From contig NZ_CP150274.1 of assembly GCF_037977055.1 (NCBI RefSeq), positions 1,860,001 through 1,924,000 on the forward strand: a DNA stretch of 64,000 nucleotides, read 5' to 3'. The notes beneath the pieces were generated by a model. The model saw nothing but the letters and a program-made list of their open reading frames with translations, ran no database searches and was not told the origin of the DNA. This stretch comes from Paenibacillus sp. FSL K6-1096. GTDB lineage: Bacteria > Bacillota > Bacilli > Paenibacillales > Paenibacillaceae. Positions 26,881 to 35,472 of the stretch are shown piece after piece; the first letter of the stretch is position 1; every line of letters begins with the position of its first letter. The translations under genes and the position numbers were made by a program.

Positions 26881-28725
26881 TTAAGCCTGGCTGGCTTGCG
26901 CAGCCTTACGCTGTTTCTCTGCACGCTCGCGCTCGCCCTTGTTCAGGATCTTTTTGCGCAGACGGACAGATTTTGGAGTAATCTCACAATATTCATCATC
27001 ATTCAAGTACTCCAGTGCGCCTTCGAGTGAGAACAAGCGCGGAGTTTTCATCTTGACCGTTTCATCTTTGGTAGCCGAGCGCACGTTAGTCAGCGCCTTC
27101 TCCTTGCAGATGTTAACGATGATGTCGTTATCACGGGTATGCTCGCCCACGATCATACCTTCATAAATATCCGTACCCGGCTCCAGGAACAGGATTCCGC
27201 GGTCTTCTACACCCATCATGCCATAGAAGGTGGAGGTTCCGGTCTCACTGGACACCAATACGCCCTGATGACGTCCGCCAACCTGTCCGCCAATCAGCTT
27301 CGCATAGCTGTCGAAGGCATGGTTCATTACACCATAGCCGCGGGTCAGCGTCAGGAAGTGGGTGTTATAGCCGATCAGGCCGCGTGCCGGAATCAGGAAT
27401 TCCAGACGAACCTGGCCGGTGCCGTGGTTAATCATGTTCACCATCTCGGCTTTGCGTGTGCCCAGACTTTCCATAACAGCGCCCATGCTCTCTTCAGGGA
27501 CATCAATCATCAGACGCTCAAGCGGCTCCATTTTGACGCCGTCGACTTCTTTGACGATAACCTCAGGCTTCGATACTTGCAGCTCGAACCCTTCACGGCG
27601 CATATTCTCGATCAGAATCCCCAGGTGAAGCTCACCACGGCCTGATACGATGAACGCGTCCGGAGAATCCGTCTCATCCACACGCAGGCTGACATCGGTC
27701 TCCAGCTCTTTGAACAGACGCTCACGCAGCTTGCGGGAGGTCACCCATTTGCCTTCCTTACCGGCGAACGGACTGTTGTTCACGAGGAAGGTCATTTGCA
27801 TGGTCGGCTCATCGATCTTCAGTACCGGCAGCGCCTCAGGATGCTGCGGATCAGCAATCGTCTCACCGATGTTGATGTCCTTGATTCCGGCAATGGCCAC
27901 GATGTCGCCTGCACCGGCTTCTTCTGTCTCTACACGCTTCAGCCCCTGGAAGCCGAACAGCTTCTCAATCCGGGCCGTCTTGCTCTTGCCGTCACGCATA
28001 ATAACTGTCACGGACTGGCCTTGCTTAATGATACCGCGGTTTACACGGCCAATGGCGATACGGCCCAGGTATTCATTGTAGTCCATCAAGGTTACCAGGA
28101 ACTGCAGCGGCTCTTCCACCTTCTCAGTTGGAGCAGGGATATGTTCAACGATTGTTTCGTACAATGCAAGCATGTTGTCATCCTGCTTCTCGGCGTCCAT
28201 GCTCGAGGTGCCGTTCAGGGCAGAAGCATAGACAACCGGGAATTCGAGCTGGTCATCATTGGCTTCAAGCTCAATGAACAGGTCCAGCACTTCATCAATA
28301 ACTTCCTTCGGACGTGCAGCCGGACGGTCAATCTTGTTGACCACAACGATAGGCGTCAGGTTCTGCTCCAGCGCCTTACGCAGAACGAACTTGGTCTGCG
28401 GCATACAGCCTTCATAGGCATCAACCACGAGCAGTACGCCGTCAACCATCTTCATGATCCGCTCTACTTCGCCGCCGAAGTCGGCGTGTCCAGGGGTATC
28501 TACGATGTTGATCAGGAACTCTTTATAGGTAATTGCTGTATTTTTGGCAAGGATCGTAATTCCGCGTTCCCGCTCCAGGTCGTTACTGTCCATAGCCCGC
28601 TCCTGCAGGTGCTCGTGCGCGCTGAAGATGCCGGATTGCTGGAGAAGCTGATCGACGAGTGTTGTTTTACCATGGTCAACGTGGGCAATGATCGCAATGT
28701 TGCGGATATCTTTTCTTGAATGCAT
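26881..28725 (-). CDS. typA: Ribosome-associated GTPase TypA/BipA
   Basis: Translational GTPase of 614 residues that binds the ribosome and helps 50S assembly and stress growth. G1 AHVDHGKTT near 14, switch I ERERGIT near 48, G3 DTPGHADF near 73, NKID near 127, followed by EF-G-like domains II, III and V and the BipA-specific C-terminus with [13 protein letters not shown] near 486. The frame is open upstream, but the start at 28725 ([19 protein letters not shown]) matches the family; its ribosome site is weak. Monocistronic, with promoter and leader hairpin upstream. Confidence 0.97.
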   Translation of the reverse strand: MHSRKDIRNIAIIAHVDHGKTTLVDQLLQQSGIFSAHEHLQERAMDSNDLERERGITILAKNTAITYKEFLINIVDTPGHADFGGEVERIMKMVDGVLLVVDAYEGCMPQTKFVLRKALEQNLTPIVVVNKIDRPAARPKEVIDEVLDLFIELEANDDQLEFPVVYASALNGTSSMDAEKQDDNMLALYETIVEHIPAPTEKVEEPLQFLVTLMDYNEYLGRIAIGRVNRGIIKQGQSVTVIMRDGKSKTARIEKLFGFQGLKRVETEEAGAGDIVAIAGIKDINIGETIADPQHPEALPVLKIDEPTMQMTFLVNNSPFAGKEGKWVTSRKLRERLFKELETDVSLRVDETDSPDAFIVSGRGELHLGILIENMRREGFELQVSKPEVIVKEVDGVKMEPLERLMIDVPEESMGAVMESLGTRKAEMVNMINHGTGQVRLEFLIPARGLIGYNTHFLTLTRGYGVMNHAFDSYAKLIGGQVGGRHQGVLVSSETGTSTFYGMMGVEDRGILFLEPGTDIYEGMIVGEHTRDNDIIVNICKEKALTNVRSATKDETVKMKTPRLFSLEGALEYLNDDEYCEITPKSVRLRKKILNKGERERAEKQRKAAQASQA

Positions 28726-28797
28726 GATTTGTATCCAAATCCTCTCATTTATCAAATTGAAAATGTTCAAATTTATAGCATGTCACGGCAGTCTCAC

Positions 28798-28829
28798 AAA
28801 AGAAGCGCCAGGCAGAAAGCCGACGCTCC
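28798..28829 (-). promoter_or_regulatory. Hairpin in the typA leader
   Basis: Minus strand GAGCG..GGC, TTTCT loop, GCC..CGCTTC followed by TTTT. It resembles a weak terminator located between the typA promoter and start, so it may attenuate expression. No ligand or factor can be named. Confidence 0.4.
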
Positions 28830-28840
28830 AACATTCCTTA

Positions 28841-28870
28841 ATAGTATAGTGAAAGTACTATGAAAAGCAA
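28841..28870 (-). promoter_or_regulatory. Probable typA promoter
   Basis: TTGCTT (28870-28865), then TACTAT after 18 bp (28846-28841) or TATACT after 15 bp. The -10 region is good and the -35 is moderate. Confidence 0.5.
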
Positions 28871-28943
28871 GTATTTTTCTGAAAAAAACGTTGCCAACTG
28901 CGCTTAATTTTGCTAAATCGGCCTTAGAACTGAATTCTGAAGG

Positions 28944-29456
28944 TTACCAGCCGCCATTCCACTTGTTCCGGCTTCCCCGTCTGCCTCTTCCCAGCATCAG
29001 CCAGAGTCCCGCAGCCACCAGCACCGCACCGAGCAGATAGAGCGCTCCGGTCCCCATTGAGGTGAAGAAGAACAGCACTATACTGAGCAAGCCAAGAATC
29101 ACAGCGGTGGACGTCAAACCGCCGGAGCGGGGTGATGCATAGAACGAATATTCATATAATCCGACAGCAATCCCCAGCAGCAGCACAGGCCATAAGTGCC
29201 TCATAAGCCCCCAGCCCCAGGTGTTACACAATCCGAAGAGCAGGCCGTACACCGTCAGTATGCCCGCAGGGACAAGTACAGATGCAGAAGCGCGGCGGGT
29301 GAAAAAGAGCACATGCAGAATCAGTCCGGGAATCAGCAGAATGAGCGGCCATAAGGCGCGGCCAAGAAAACCGAATACCCCCAGCTTGCCTAATAAAATA
29401 ACCAGGCCGGCGGCAGCGATAAACACACCCAGTTTCATGTCATTTTTGGAAGACAT
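28944..29456 (-). CDS. Multi-pass membrane protein, unknown function
   Basis: Membrane protein of 170 residues with six hydrophobic segments: about 9-28, 34-52, 58-78, 87-103, 114-131 and 136-154. It ends in a basic Gly/Arg-rich tail (GRGRRGSRNKWNGGW). The repeated GVFIAAAGLVILLGKLG-type and LWPVLLLGIAVGL segments resemble the N-terminal membrane domain of LiaF/DUF5668 proteins of cell-envelope stress systems, but the soluble LiaF domain is absent. No two-component genes are nearby, so a role cannot be assigned. Confidence 0.6.
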   Translation of the reverse strand: MSSKNDMKLGVFIAAAGLVILLGKLGVFGFLGRALWPLILLIPGLILHVLFFTRRASASVLVPAGILTVYGLLFGLCNTWGWGLMRHLWPVLLLGIAVGLYEYSFYASPRSGGLTSTAVILGLLSIVLFFFTSMGTGALYLLGAVLVAAGLWLMLGRGRRGSRNKWNGGW

Positions 29457-29634
29457 CTTTCACCTATCCCTTCACAATTCGTGTCTTTTCACTGGCCCTT
29501 GTCTCATTACACGGACAAATTCGGCGACAGGATTCCCTTTTATTTTATCTGATTGGCGGATAAAACACCATCCTTCATCTCACAACCTGGAACGCAGCGG
29601 CAGCTTTGCCGGGTGTTCAGGATCATCTATAAAA

Positions 29635-29675
29635 GCAAAAAAGACTGCGCTCCCGCCTTCCGGCAGGTGCTACAG
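29635..29675 (-). terminator. Intrinsic terminator after the TerC-family gene
   Basis: Stem with CTG/CAG base and CCTGCC/GGCGGG top around a GGAA loop, followed by TCTTTTTT on the minus strand, 20 bases past the stop. Confidence 0.75.
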
Positions 29676-29694
29676 CCTTTATTATTGCCGCGTA

Positions 29695-30354
29695 TTAACC
29701 CGCAGATACGGACCTGCGCTTGAGCATCCCGGTAACGACAACGATAATTCCCAGCAGAAGCGGCAGCATGGAATGAAGCGTTGGCAGCAGGAAGGAAATG
29801 ACCGGGCCGAATTTGGCATCCTGCAGCAGCATATTGCCCGCCGTGTAGGCCAGGATGTAAGCCCCAATGAACACCAGCACGGGAAAACGGTGCAGCCAGC
29901 CCACAATAATACCGCTCCCCCACACTACAATCGGAATGCTGATGGCAATCCCGATCACGATGAGGGCCAGATCCCCTTTGGCCAGTCCCGCAATCGCCAG
30001 CACATTGTCGAGGCTCATCACGAAATCTGCCAGTAAAATGGTCCGCACCGACTTCCAGACGCTTGCGCTTCCTTCGATCCGCAGCTCCCCCTCTTCCTCC
30101 AGCAGCAGCTTGAAAGCAATCCAGAGCAGCAGAACTGCCCCTCCGGCTTCAATGTAGGGGATCTTGAGCAGCAGCACGGCAGCAAACGTCAGCATACAGC
30201 GCAGCGCCACCGCTCCGGCAGCTCCCCACCAGACGGCCAGCTTCCTGTTCTTCTCAGGGAGATTCTTGCTGGCCATCGCAATGACCATCGCGTTATCCCC
30301 GCTGAGAACCAGATTAATCATTAATATTTCGCCAAGCAGCAGTAAAGAATCCAT
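29695..30354 (-). CDS. TerC family integral membrane protein (YjbE-like)
   Basis: Membrane protein of 219 residues with about seven hydrophobic segments. It carries both TerC hallmark motifs: LVLSGDNAMVIAMA near 14-27 and DFVMSLDNVLAIAG near 106-119, each placing Asp and Asn in the membrane. Related proteins (YjbE, YceF, Alx) export manganese or metallate secreted enzymes. No yybP-ykoY type manganese riboswitch fits in the 94 bases before it. GGAGGAGAG supports the start at 30354. It follows thiI by 94 bases. Confidence 0.9.
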   Translation of the reverse strand: MDSLLLLGEILMINLVLSGDNAMVIAMASKNLPEKNRKLAVWWGAAGAVALRCMLTFAAVLLLKIPYIEAGGAVLLLWIAFKLLLEEEGELRIEGSASVWKSVRTILLADFVMSLDNVLAIAGLAKGDLALIVIGIAISIPIVVWGSGIIVGWLHRFPVLVFIGAYILAYTAGNMLLQDAKFGPVISFLLPTLHSMLPLLLGIIVVVTGMLKRRSVSAG

Positions 30355-30448
30355 CCGTTCTCTCTCCTCCCCGAACTCCATGTACTACATGTATGTCGGG
30401 GAGTGACAAGCTATGCTACCTGTCCGGATTTTTGTGAGGCTGCCCGGC

Positions 30449-31705
30449 TTAGAACCATTCTTCCCGAACCTCTGCCTGGACCGGAACCAGATCGGCCGGC
30501 TTCTCATTGCCGTATGGGGTAATCCGCACTGTCTCTGTTCCGGCAACCGCTGCATCCAGCAGCGACTGATATCCGGGCAGGGTAGCTTCAATCTTGTTCA
30601 CGATCCGCAGATTCGGATTCGTGGTCGGAGACTTGGGAATGAACAGCGTACAGCAATCCTCATAAGGAAGGATGGACAAGTCATAGGTGCCAATGCGCTG
30701 GGACAGCTCCACAATCTCGCTCTTATCCATCATCACCAGCGGACGCAGCAGAGGCAGGTCCGTAGCCCGGCCAATCACGTTCATGCTCGGCAGCGTCTGG
30801 CTGGCGACCTGGCCCAGGCTGTCACCGGTGACCAGGGCAAGCGCCCCTTCCCGCTCAGCGAGCACAGTAGCAATCCGCAGCATCGCCCGGCGCATCAGCG
30901 TAATAATCAGATTATCCTGCCCGATCCCGCTGAAGGAGGTCTGCACCTCCGTGAACGGCACCAGATGCAGCGTAATTTCCCCGGCATACCCGGACAGGAC
31001 CCGCGTCAAATCTACAACCTTCTGCCGGGCCAGCTCACTGGTATACGGATAGCTGTAGAAATGAACGCATTCCACCGCAAGCCCTCTGCGCATCGCCGAC
31101 CAGCCTGCTACCGGACTGTCGATCCCGCCTGACAGCAGCAGCATGGCTTTGCCGTTCGTGCCCAGCGGGAAGCCGCCGACACCCTCAATCTGCTCACAGA
31201 AAATATAGGTCTGACCTTCACGGATCTCGATCTTCAGCTCCAGATCCGGTGACTTCACATCCACGAGCAGACCCGGATAGCCTTGAAGCAGCGGAGAAGC
31301 AATCAGCTTGTTCATTTCTATGGAGCCATGGGGAAAGTCCTTCCACACCCGGCGGACGCTGACCTTGAACCGGCTTCCCGCCGGTGGAGCAATCTTATGG
31401 AGCAGGGACCGGCTGACTCCCAGAATATCCTCGAGCTCGGAGCGGGCAACCTTCACCGGGCTGATCGAAGCTATCCCGAACACCTTCTTCAGCGCCTCCG
31501 CGAGTTCGGCTGCCGGCTCCCCGTTCAGCTCCACGTAGATCCGGCCGAATTCCCGGCTCAGCTTCACCTGCGGATACGGCTTGACCATTTCCTTTACATG
31601 ACGGAATACGGTTTTTTCAAACCGGCTGCGGTTTTTGCCCTTCAGGGTGAATTCCCCGAAGCGCAGCAGGAGCATATCCGCGTACCCCATATCTGTTGTT
31701 GTCAT
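30449..31705 (-). CDS. thiI: tRNA 4-thiouridine sulfurtransferase ThiI
   Basis: Cytoplasmic enzyme that adenylates U8 of tRNA and inserts sulfur; in some bacteria it also serves thiamine synthesis. It has 418 residues. A ferredoxin-like/THUMP region covers 1-170 (LLLRFGEFTLKGKNRSRFE at the start), and the PP-loop ATPase domain has LLLSGGIDSPVAGW near 188-201 and the active-site region CCTLFIPKSP near 347. The rhodanese domain of the E. coli enzyme is absent, as usual in Bacillales, where a dedicated cysteine desulfurase donates the sulfur; that gene lies three bases upstream (31709-32860). Confidence 0.96.
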   Translation of the reverse strand: MTTTDMGYADMLLLRFGEFTLKGKNRSRFEKTVFRHVKEMVKPYPQVKLSREFGRIYVELNGEPAAELAEALKKVFGIASISPVKVARSELEDILGVSRSLLHKIAPPAGSRFKVSVRRVWKDFPHGSIEMNKLIASPLLQGYPGLLVDVKSPDLELKIEIREGQTYIFCEQIEGVGGFPLGTNGKAMLLLSGGIDSPVAGWSAMRRGLAVECVHFYSYPYTSELARQKVVDLTRVLSGYAGEITLHLVPFTEVQTSFSGIGQDNLIITLMRRAMLRIATVLAEREGALALVTGDSLGQVASQTLPSMNVIGRATDLPLLRPLVMMDKSEIVELSQRIGTYDLSILPYEDCCTLFIPKSPTTNPNLRIVNKIEATLPGYQSLLDAAVAGTETVRITPYGNEKPADLVPVQAEVREEWF

Positions 31706-31708
31706 TCG

Positions 31709-32860
31709 TTACTTCATGCCTCCTTCTGCGATCTTCAGAGCCTGGACCGCTGCAATCAGCGCCTGCTCTAATTCCGTAACATCCTGCGGTGTATGGCTGT
31801 CCCCCAGGCTGATTCTTATACCGCCCAGCGCGGCGGCCGCATCCCTGCCCATAGACAGCAGCACCCGGCTTGGCTCCGCCAGGCGCGAGGAACACGCTGA
31901 CCGCGTGGAGACGGCCATGCCCAGCTCCTCCAGCTTACGGGCCATCACTTCCCCCTTCATCCCGGGGTAAGAGAAATGCACAATATGCGGCGCTCCGTCC
32001 GCCCGGCTGTTCAGCACCAGTTCTGGAATGCCTGCGACCACAGCTTCCAGCCGCTTCTTAAGCGGAGCAACGCGGTTCACGAATTCTTGCCGCTGTTCCC
32101 CGCTCATCCGCACCGCCTTGGCAGAGGCGACAATCCCCGGCACGTTCTCGGTTCCGGCGCGGTGCTGCTGCTCCTGTGAGCCTCCGCTGAGCAGCGGAAA
32201 CAGCGTGACTCCTTCCCGGACGTAGAGGATTCCCGTTCCACGCGGCCCGCGCAGCTTATGCGCAGACAGGCTGTACAGATCGGCCTGCCAGCCCTTCAGA
32301 TCCACCTCAAGCTTGCCATAGCCCTGCACGCCATCCACATGAAACAGGGTGCGGCTGTTCACCGCCTTGACCTGCCGTCCGATCTCCCGAAGCGGCTGGA
32401 CCGTGCCAATCTCATTATTCACATGCATGACACTGACCAGCACCGTGTCCGGCCGGACCGCAGCCGCGATCCTGGACGGATCGACCACACCCTCACTGTC
32501 CGGTGAGATCCAGGTTACCTCCCAGCCCAGCTTCTGCAGCTGAAGACAGCTCTCGTAGACCGAAGGGTGCTCCAGCTCCGTAGTAATCAGATGCCGTCCT
32601 CTGCCCTGAAGCTGCAATGCCGCCCCTTTTATCGCCAGATTATTGCTCTCTGTGGCTCCAGAGGTGAATATAATTTCCTGAGGCAGCACGCCCAGCGCAG
32701 CAGCACATACTTCCCGCGCCCGTCTGATCAGCCCGTTCGCCGTTTCTCCCGCACGGTGCAGGGACGAAGGATTGGCGAAGTGCGTTCTCATGACCTGTTC
32801 CAGCGTCTGCACGACCTCTTCATAAGGAGGAGCAGCCGCAGCATAATCCCAATACAGCAT
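31709..32860 (-). CDS. Cysteine desulfurase (NifS/IscS-like, partner of ThiI)
   Basis: PLP enzyme of 383 residues that takes sulfur from cysteine onto an active-site Cys. It starts YWDYAAAAPPYEEV; SGATESNNLAIKGA is near 68-81, HVDGVQGYGKL near 174, the PLP lysine is in SLSAHKLRGPRGTG near 200, and the catalytic cysteine loop is STRSACSSRLAEPS near 325. The long, flexible Cys loop is of the NifS/IscS type. Three bases separate it from thiI, so its likely job is supplying persulfide for tRNA thiolation, as NifZ does in B. subtilis. Confidence 0.93.
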   Translation of the reverse strand: MLYWDYAAAAPPYEEVVQTLEQVMRTHFANPSSLHRAGETANGLIRRAREVCAAALGVLPQEIIFTSGATESNNLAIKGAALQLQGRGRHLITTELEHPSVYESCLQLQKLGWEVTWISPDSEGVVDPSRIAAAVRPDTVLVSVMHVNNEIGTVQPLREIGRQVKAVNSRTLFHVDGVQGYGKLEVDLKGWQADLYSLSAHKLRGPRGTGILYVREGVTLFPLLSGGSQEQQHRAGTENVPGIVASAKAVRMSGEQRQEFVNRVAPLKKRLEAVVAGIPELVLNSRADGAPHIVHFSYPGMKGEVMARKLEELGMAVSTRSACSSRLAEPSRVLLSMGRDAAAALGGIRISLGDSHTPQDVTELEQALIAAVQALKIAEGGMK

Positions 32861-32910
32861 ATATCGGCGTTCTCCTTTGCATATCGCGGAATGTATAGTC
32901 GTATTGTTGC

Positions 32911-32973
32911 AAAAAGGACCAAACGGCTGCCCCCGCCTTCAAGCGGCTGGTGCAGAACTCCGTCTGATCCTTT
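32911..32973 (-). terminator. Intrinsic terminator after the transglycosylase gene
   Basis: Long two-part stem: AGGA-CAGACGG with CCGTTTG-TCCT and an inner AGCCGC/GGCGG hairpin, followed by TTTTT on the minus strand. It starts just after the stop at 32977. Confidence 0.85.
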
Positions 32974-32976
32974 ATA

Positions 32977-33696
32977 TTATAGCGCGTATTGTGCCCGTGC
33001 GCGTTCTATTTTGGCAATATAGTTCTGTGTTTCCTTCGGCAGCGCGGTAAGATTCGCCATCAGCTCTGCGTCATTGCTGACGCCCAGCTTGTTCACCCGG
33101 CCCGGTCCGGCGTTATACGCGGCCAGTGCCATCTTCTCCTGCCCGTCATACCGCTTGAGCTGGTAAGAGAGATACCGCACCCCGCCGTCTATGCTCTGCG
33201 CCGGATCGAACGGATCAGATACTCCCAGTCCATTCGCTGTCCCGTCCATCAACTGCATCAGCCCCTTGGCTCCTGCAGAGGAGACGACATTCGGGTTAAA
33301 AGAGGATTCTGTGTCGATTACAGCCTTGATCAGGTCAACCGGCACGCCATATTTCGCACTGGCTGTCTGGATCAGCTGCTCATAATCGGTTGGCACCGTC
33401 TGCGTTATTTCCCCGGAAATGCCTGCTGCAACTTCAGATGTTCCGCCTAACTGCTGCCATAACAGATTAGGGGGTGAAGAAACATCCGCTATCGCAACGG
33501 CAGCTCCTATACGGCTGCCTGCTGGAACAGATGCCGGTTGAGAGGCCTGCTGCAGCATGGCAGTGAATTCTGCCGATGACGAGCCGCTGACTCCTGGCGG
33601 GACCTTAGTGCTGTCAGCCTTGTTGCTTGAACTTCTGAGATCCACCCATTTCAGCTGACCATACGCTGAAGCGGCTGCGGCGGCATCCATCGCCAT
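32977..33696 (-). CDS. Lytic transglycosylase, SLT domain protein
   Basis: Peptidoglycan-cleaving enzyme of 239 residues. The C-terminal 120 residues form an SLT/goose-lysozyme-like domain: YGVPVDLIKAVIDTESSFNP near 128-147 with the catalytic glutamate (in DTES), SSAGAKGLMQLM near 150 and ALAAYNAGPGRV near 203. The N-terminal 100 residues are Ser/Ala-rich with no clear signal peptide, so the export route is unclear; some relatives are exported without a classical signal. AGAGGG nine bases before the ATG supports 33696. Confidence 0.87.
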   Translation of the reverse strand: MAMDAAAAASAYGQLKWVDLRSSSNKADSTKVPPGVSGSSSAEFTAMLQQASQPASVPAGSRIGAAVAIADVSSPPNLLWQQLGGTSEVAAGISGEITQTVPTDYEQLIQTASAKYGVPVDLIKAVIDTESSFNPNVVSSAGAKGLMQLMDGTANGLGVSDPFDPAQSIDGGVRYLSYQLKRYDGQEKMALAAYNAGPGRVNKLGVSNDAELMANLTALPKETQNYIAKIERARAQYAL

Positions 33697-33814
33697 ACTT
33701 CCATTCCCTCTTTCCTGAATCATACTTTATATGGTATCGCATTACATTCTATTAAAATTTGAAATTCGGATTCATTTTACTATTAATCCGTAGCAATTAC
33801 TAGCTGCCAAGCCC

Positions 33815-33851
33815 AAAAAACAGACCTCAGACCTGCAACTTTAGGTCTGAG
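33815..33851 (-). terminator. Intrinsic terminator after the small membrane protein gene
   Basis: Perfect nine-base stem CTCAGACCT/AGGTCTGAG with an eight-base loop, then a short GTCTG and TTTTTT on the minus strand. Confidence 0.8.
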
Positions 33852-33889
33852 AGCCTGTTTGAGAAACCAGCGGTGCGGAATCACTTGCT

Positions 33890-34294
33890 CTAACGGGCAA
33901 AAGGAATCAGGACAAAATAACTCAAGGCAGATATAATGCCCAGGCCCATTGACCAGGCGCCGGCTGTTTTTTGCCCCTTGGCATAAGCATAATACCCTAA
34001 TACGACAGCGATCGGACCCATAATAATGGACCAGACGAATAATGACACCACACCGAAGCCCAGGCCGATGTAGCCGATGGTCCGGTCTTCCGCTTCCTTC
34101 ACGCTGTCCCTTGTGTGCACCTCACCGTCTTCCCTGCTGCTAATGACCTCCCCACGAACCGGCGTGATCTCAGCAGCATATTCCTCCGAATGGCTTCTGT
34201 CCCGGCGGGGGTAATCCACTCTGCTGCGGGGACGCAGAACGACCTTACGGCGGGCTGAACGGTCCACTTTAGGTTCATCCTTCGGATTGTCCAT
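33890..34294 (-). CDS. DUF4190-like small membrane protein
   Basis: Protein of 134 residues. The first 70 are highly charged (Arg/Asp/Glu) and probably cytoplasmic; two hydrophobic segments (about 74-101 and 109-131) with the pattern GPIAVVLGYYAYAKGQKTAG between them resemble DUF4190 proteins. Function unknown. It lies ten bases downstream of the DUF1540 gene and is probably cotranscribed with it. Confidence 0.65.
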   Translation of the reverse strand: MDNPKDEPKVDRSARRKVVLRPRSRVDYPRRDRSHSEEYAAEITPVRGEVISSREDGEVHTRDSVKEAEDRTIGYIGLGFGVVSLFVWSIIMGPIAVVLGYYAYAKGQKTAGAWSMGLGIISALSYFVLIPFAR

Positions 34295-34304
34295 AAGCCC
34301 TCCT

Positions 34305-34529
34305 TCAGTCGTTCGGCTTGAACGTCAGACAACAGGTTGCTGAAGAAGATCCGGCATGGTCATGATGATTGCCTGCCGCTGTCAGCTCTTCGGCATATTC
34401 TTCCTTATAATGGCTGCCGGAATGCTTGTCGATCTCAATTACAATTTCGTCGGCGCGGCACAGGTTCTGTTCTCCCCAATAATGACAGTTGCTTACACTG
34501 CATCTCACAAGCGGTTTGGCGTTTGCCAT
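34305..34529 (-). CDS. DUF1540 domain small cysteine-rich protein
   Basis: Protein of 74 residues. Cysteines fall in the DUF1540 pattern VRCSVSNCHYW (near 10 and 15), QNLCRADEIVIE and ATCCLTF near the end, suggesting a small metal-binding fold. His-rich NHHDH segment near 54. GAGGTG six bases before the ATG fixes the start at 34529; the frame is open further upstream but runs into terminator hairpins. Function unknown; family members are common in spore formers. Confidence 0.8.
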   Translation of the reverse strand: MANAKPLVRCSVSNCHYWGEQNLCRADEIVIEIDKHSGSHYKEEYAEELTAAGNHHDHAGSSSATCCLTFKPND

Positions 34530-34578
34530 AATCATCACCTCGGCTTGTATTATGCCCCCTGTGACGACCGGTATTCGT

Positions 34579-34645
34579 GCAAAAAATAACCCCACAAAGT
34601 GGGGCTTTAGTGTAGGTGATGACTCAGGTACTTTGCGGGGACCCC
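34579..34645 (-). ncRNA. Candidate small RNA or attenuator with competing hairpins
   Basis: Minus strand: CCCCAC-TTT-GTGGGG hairpin (34604-34590) followed by TTATTTTTT, a classic terminator, about 50 bases before the DUF1540 start. A second segment CCCCGCAAAG (34640-34631) can pair over ten bases with CTTTGTGGGG (34599-34590), which would break the terminator. It is separated from the upstream gene by that gene's own terminator, so this 65-75 base stretch may be an independent small transcript or a leader attenuator. Confidence 0.45.
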
Positions 34646-34665
34646 ATAACATATAAATTCACCTA

Positions 34666-34707
34666 TCAAAAAAGACCAGGCATCATCCTAAGATGACATC
34701 TGGTCTT
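34666..34707 (-). terminator. Intrinsic terminator after the DUF3907-like gene
   Basis: Stem AAGACCAG/CTGGTCTT extended by ATGTCATC/GATGATG pairing, then TTTTTTGA on the minus strand. Confidence 0.85.
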
Positions 34708-34723
34708 ACGCAGAATCTGCTTG

Positions 34724-35221
34724 CTATACCTGGTTCTGCATCCGTTTCTCTGTCAAATAATCATTCTCGTAATAGGTGAGATCATCACGCAGCTCTTCGT
34801 ATACCTTGGTAATATCCATAATGATGTCGCGTGCCGGACGGACAGGCTTCTTGCGGAAGCGGATGGCATCCTGCCCGGTGTAGGCGTAGCGTCCATCCTC
34901 CGAATAGCTCTCATTCTTGGGATAGAAGAAGTTATTGACTCCGAGATGATATACGTTATATAGCGCTTTATGCGCGAAGGCTTCATCAAAGGTTGCGCGG
35001 CGCAGAGCAAGCCCGAGCTTCTCATAGGACATTTCCGAGAACACCAGCAGATGGCGGAGATCGGACAGGAAGCCCTGATAGAAGTGCAGCGTTTCTTCAT
35101 CCTCTTCGGTAACCAGTTGCGGGAGTGCATGTTCGTTCAGGAACAGCTCCATTTTTACGATTACGGATTTCAGTTTTTCTCTCGTCGATTCACACAATTT
35201 CTGCAGATTGGCTGCTGACAT
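34724..35221 (-). CDS. DUF3907 family protein (YpuI-like)
   Basis: Soluble, mostly helical protein of 165 residues with no signal or membrane segment. The body LRHLLVFSEMSYEKLGLALRR and the central segment YHLGVNNFFYPKNESYSEDGRYAYTGQDA look like the YpuI/DUF3907 family of Bacillales. Function unknown. AGGGGGAG precedes the ATG; own terminator follows, so probably monocistronic. The call is from memory of the family and is moderate. Confidence 0.65.
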   Translation of the reverse strand: MSAANLQKLCESTREKLKSVIVKMELFLNEHALPQLVTEEDEETLHFYQGFLSDLRHLLVFSEMSYEKLGLALRRATFDEAFAHKALYNVYHLGVNNFFYPKNESYSEDGRYAYTGQDAIRFRKKPVRPARDIIMDITKVYEELRDDLTYYENDYLTEKRMQNQV

Positions 35222-35472
35222 GGCGGTTGCTCCCCCTTATTGTTCCCTGCTTTGGTAGTCGTTAACGACAGCTGGACATTTCAGTTGTACTCTCTTGATA
35301 GTATCACAAAATCTCTTATGCCTCCACCCGGAACGGGACAAGCTTCAGAAGGCGCTTACTTTCTGATATTAACATAAATCCAAGGACGGCGGTATCCTTT
35401 TCTGCAATGCATAAATCCGGTGCTCTCTTCTAACCCTAACAGGGATGATAAAGCGATGAAGGAGCGGTACTC
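35222..35472. other. Divergent intergenic region, no gene seen
   Basis: The 250 bases between the DUF3907-like gene (minus) and the subtilase gene (plus) must hold both promoters. A minus-strand TACTAT lies near 35300 without a good -35. No ORF, repeat or RNA fold stands out. Confidence 0.5.

Noticed and set aside
30355..30448. Manganese (yybP-ykoY) riboswitch before the TerC-family gene
   Set aside because: Only 94 bases separate it from thiI and the expected two-loop signature is not seen.
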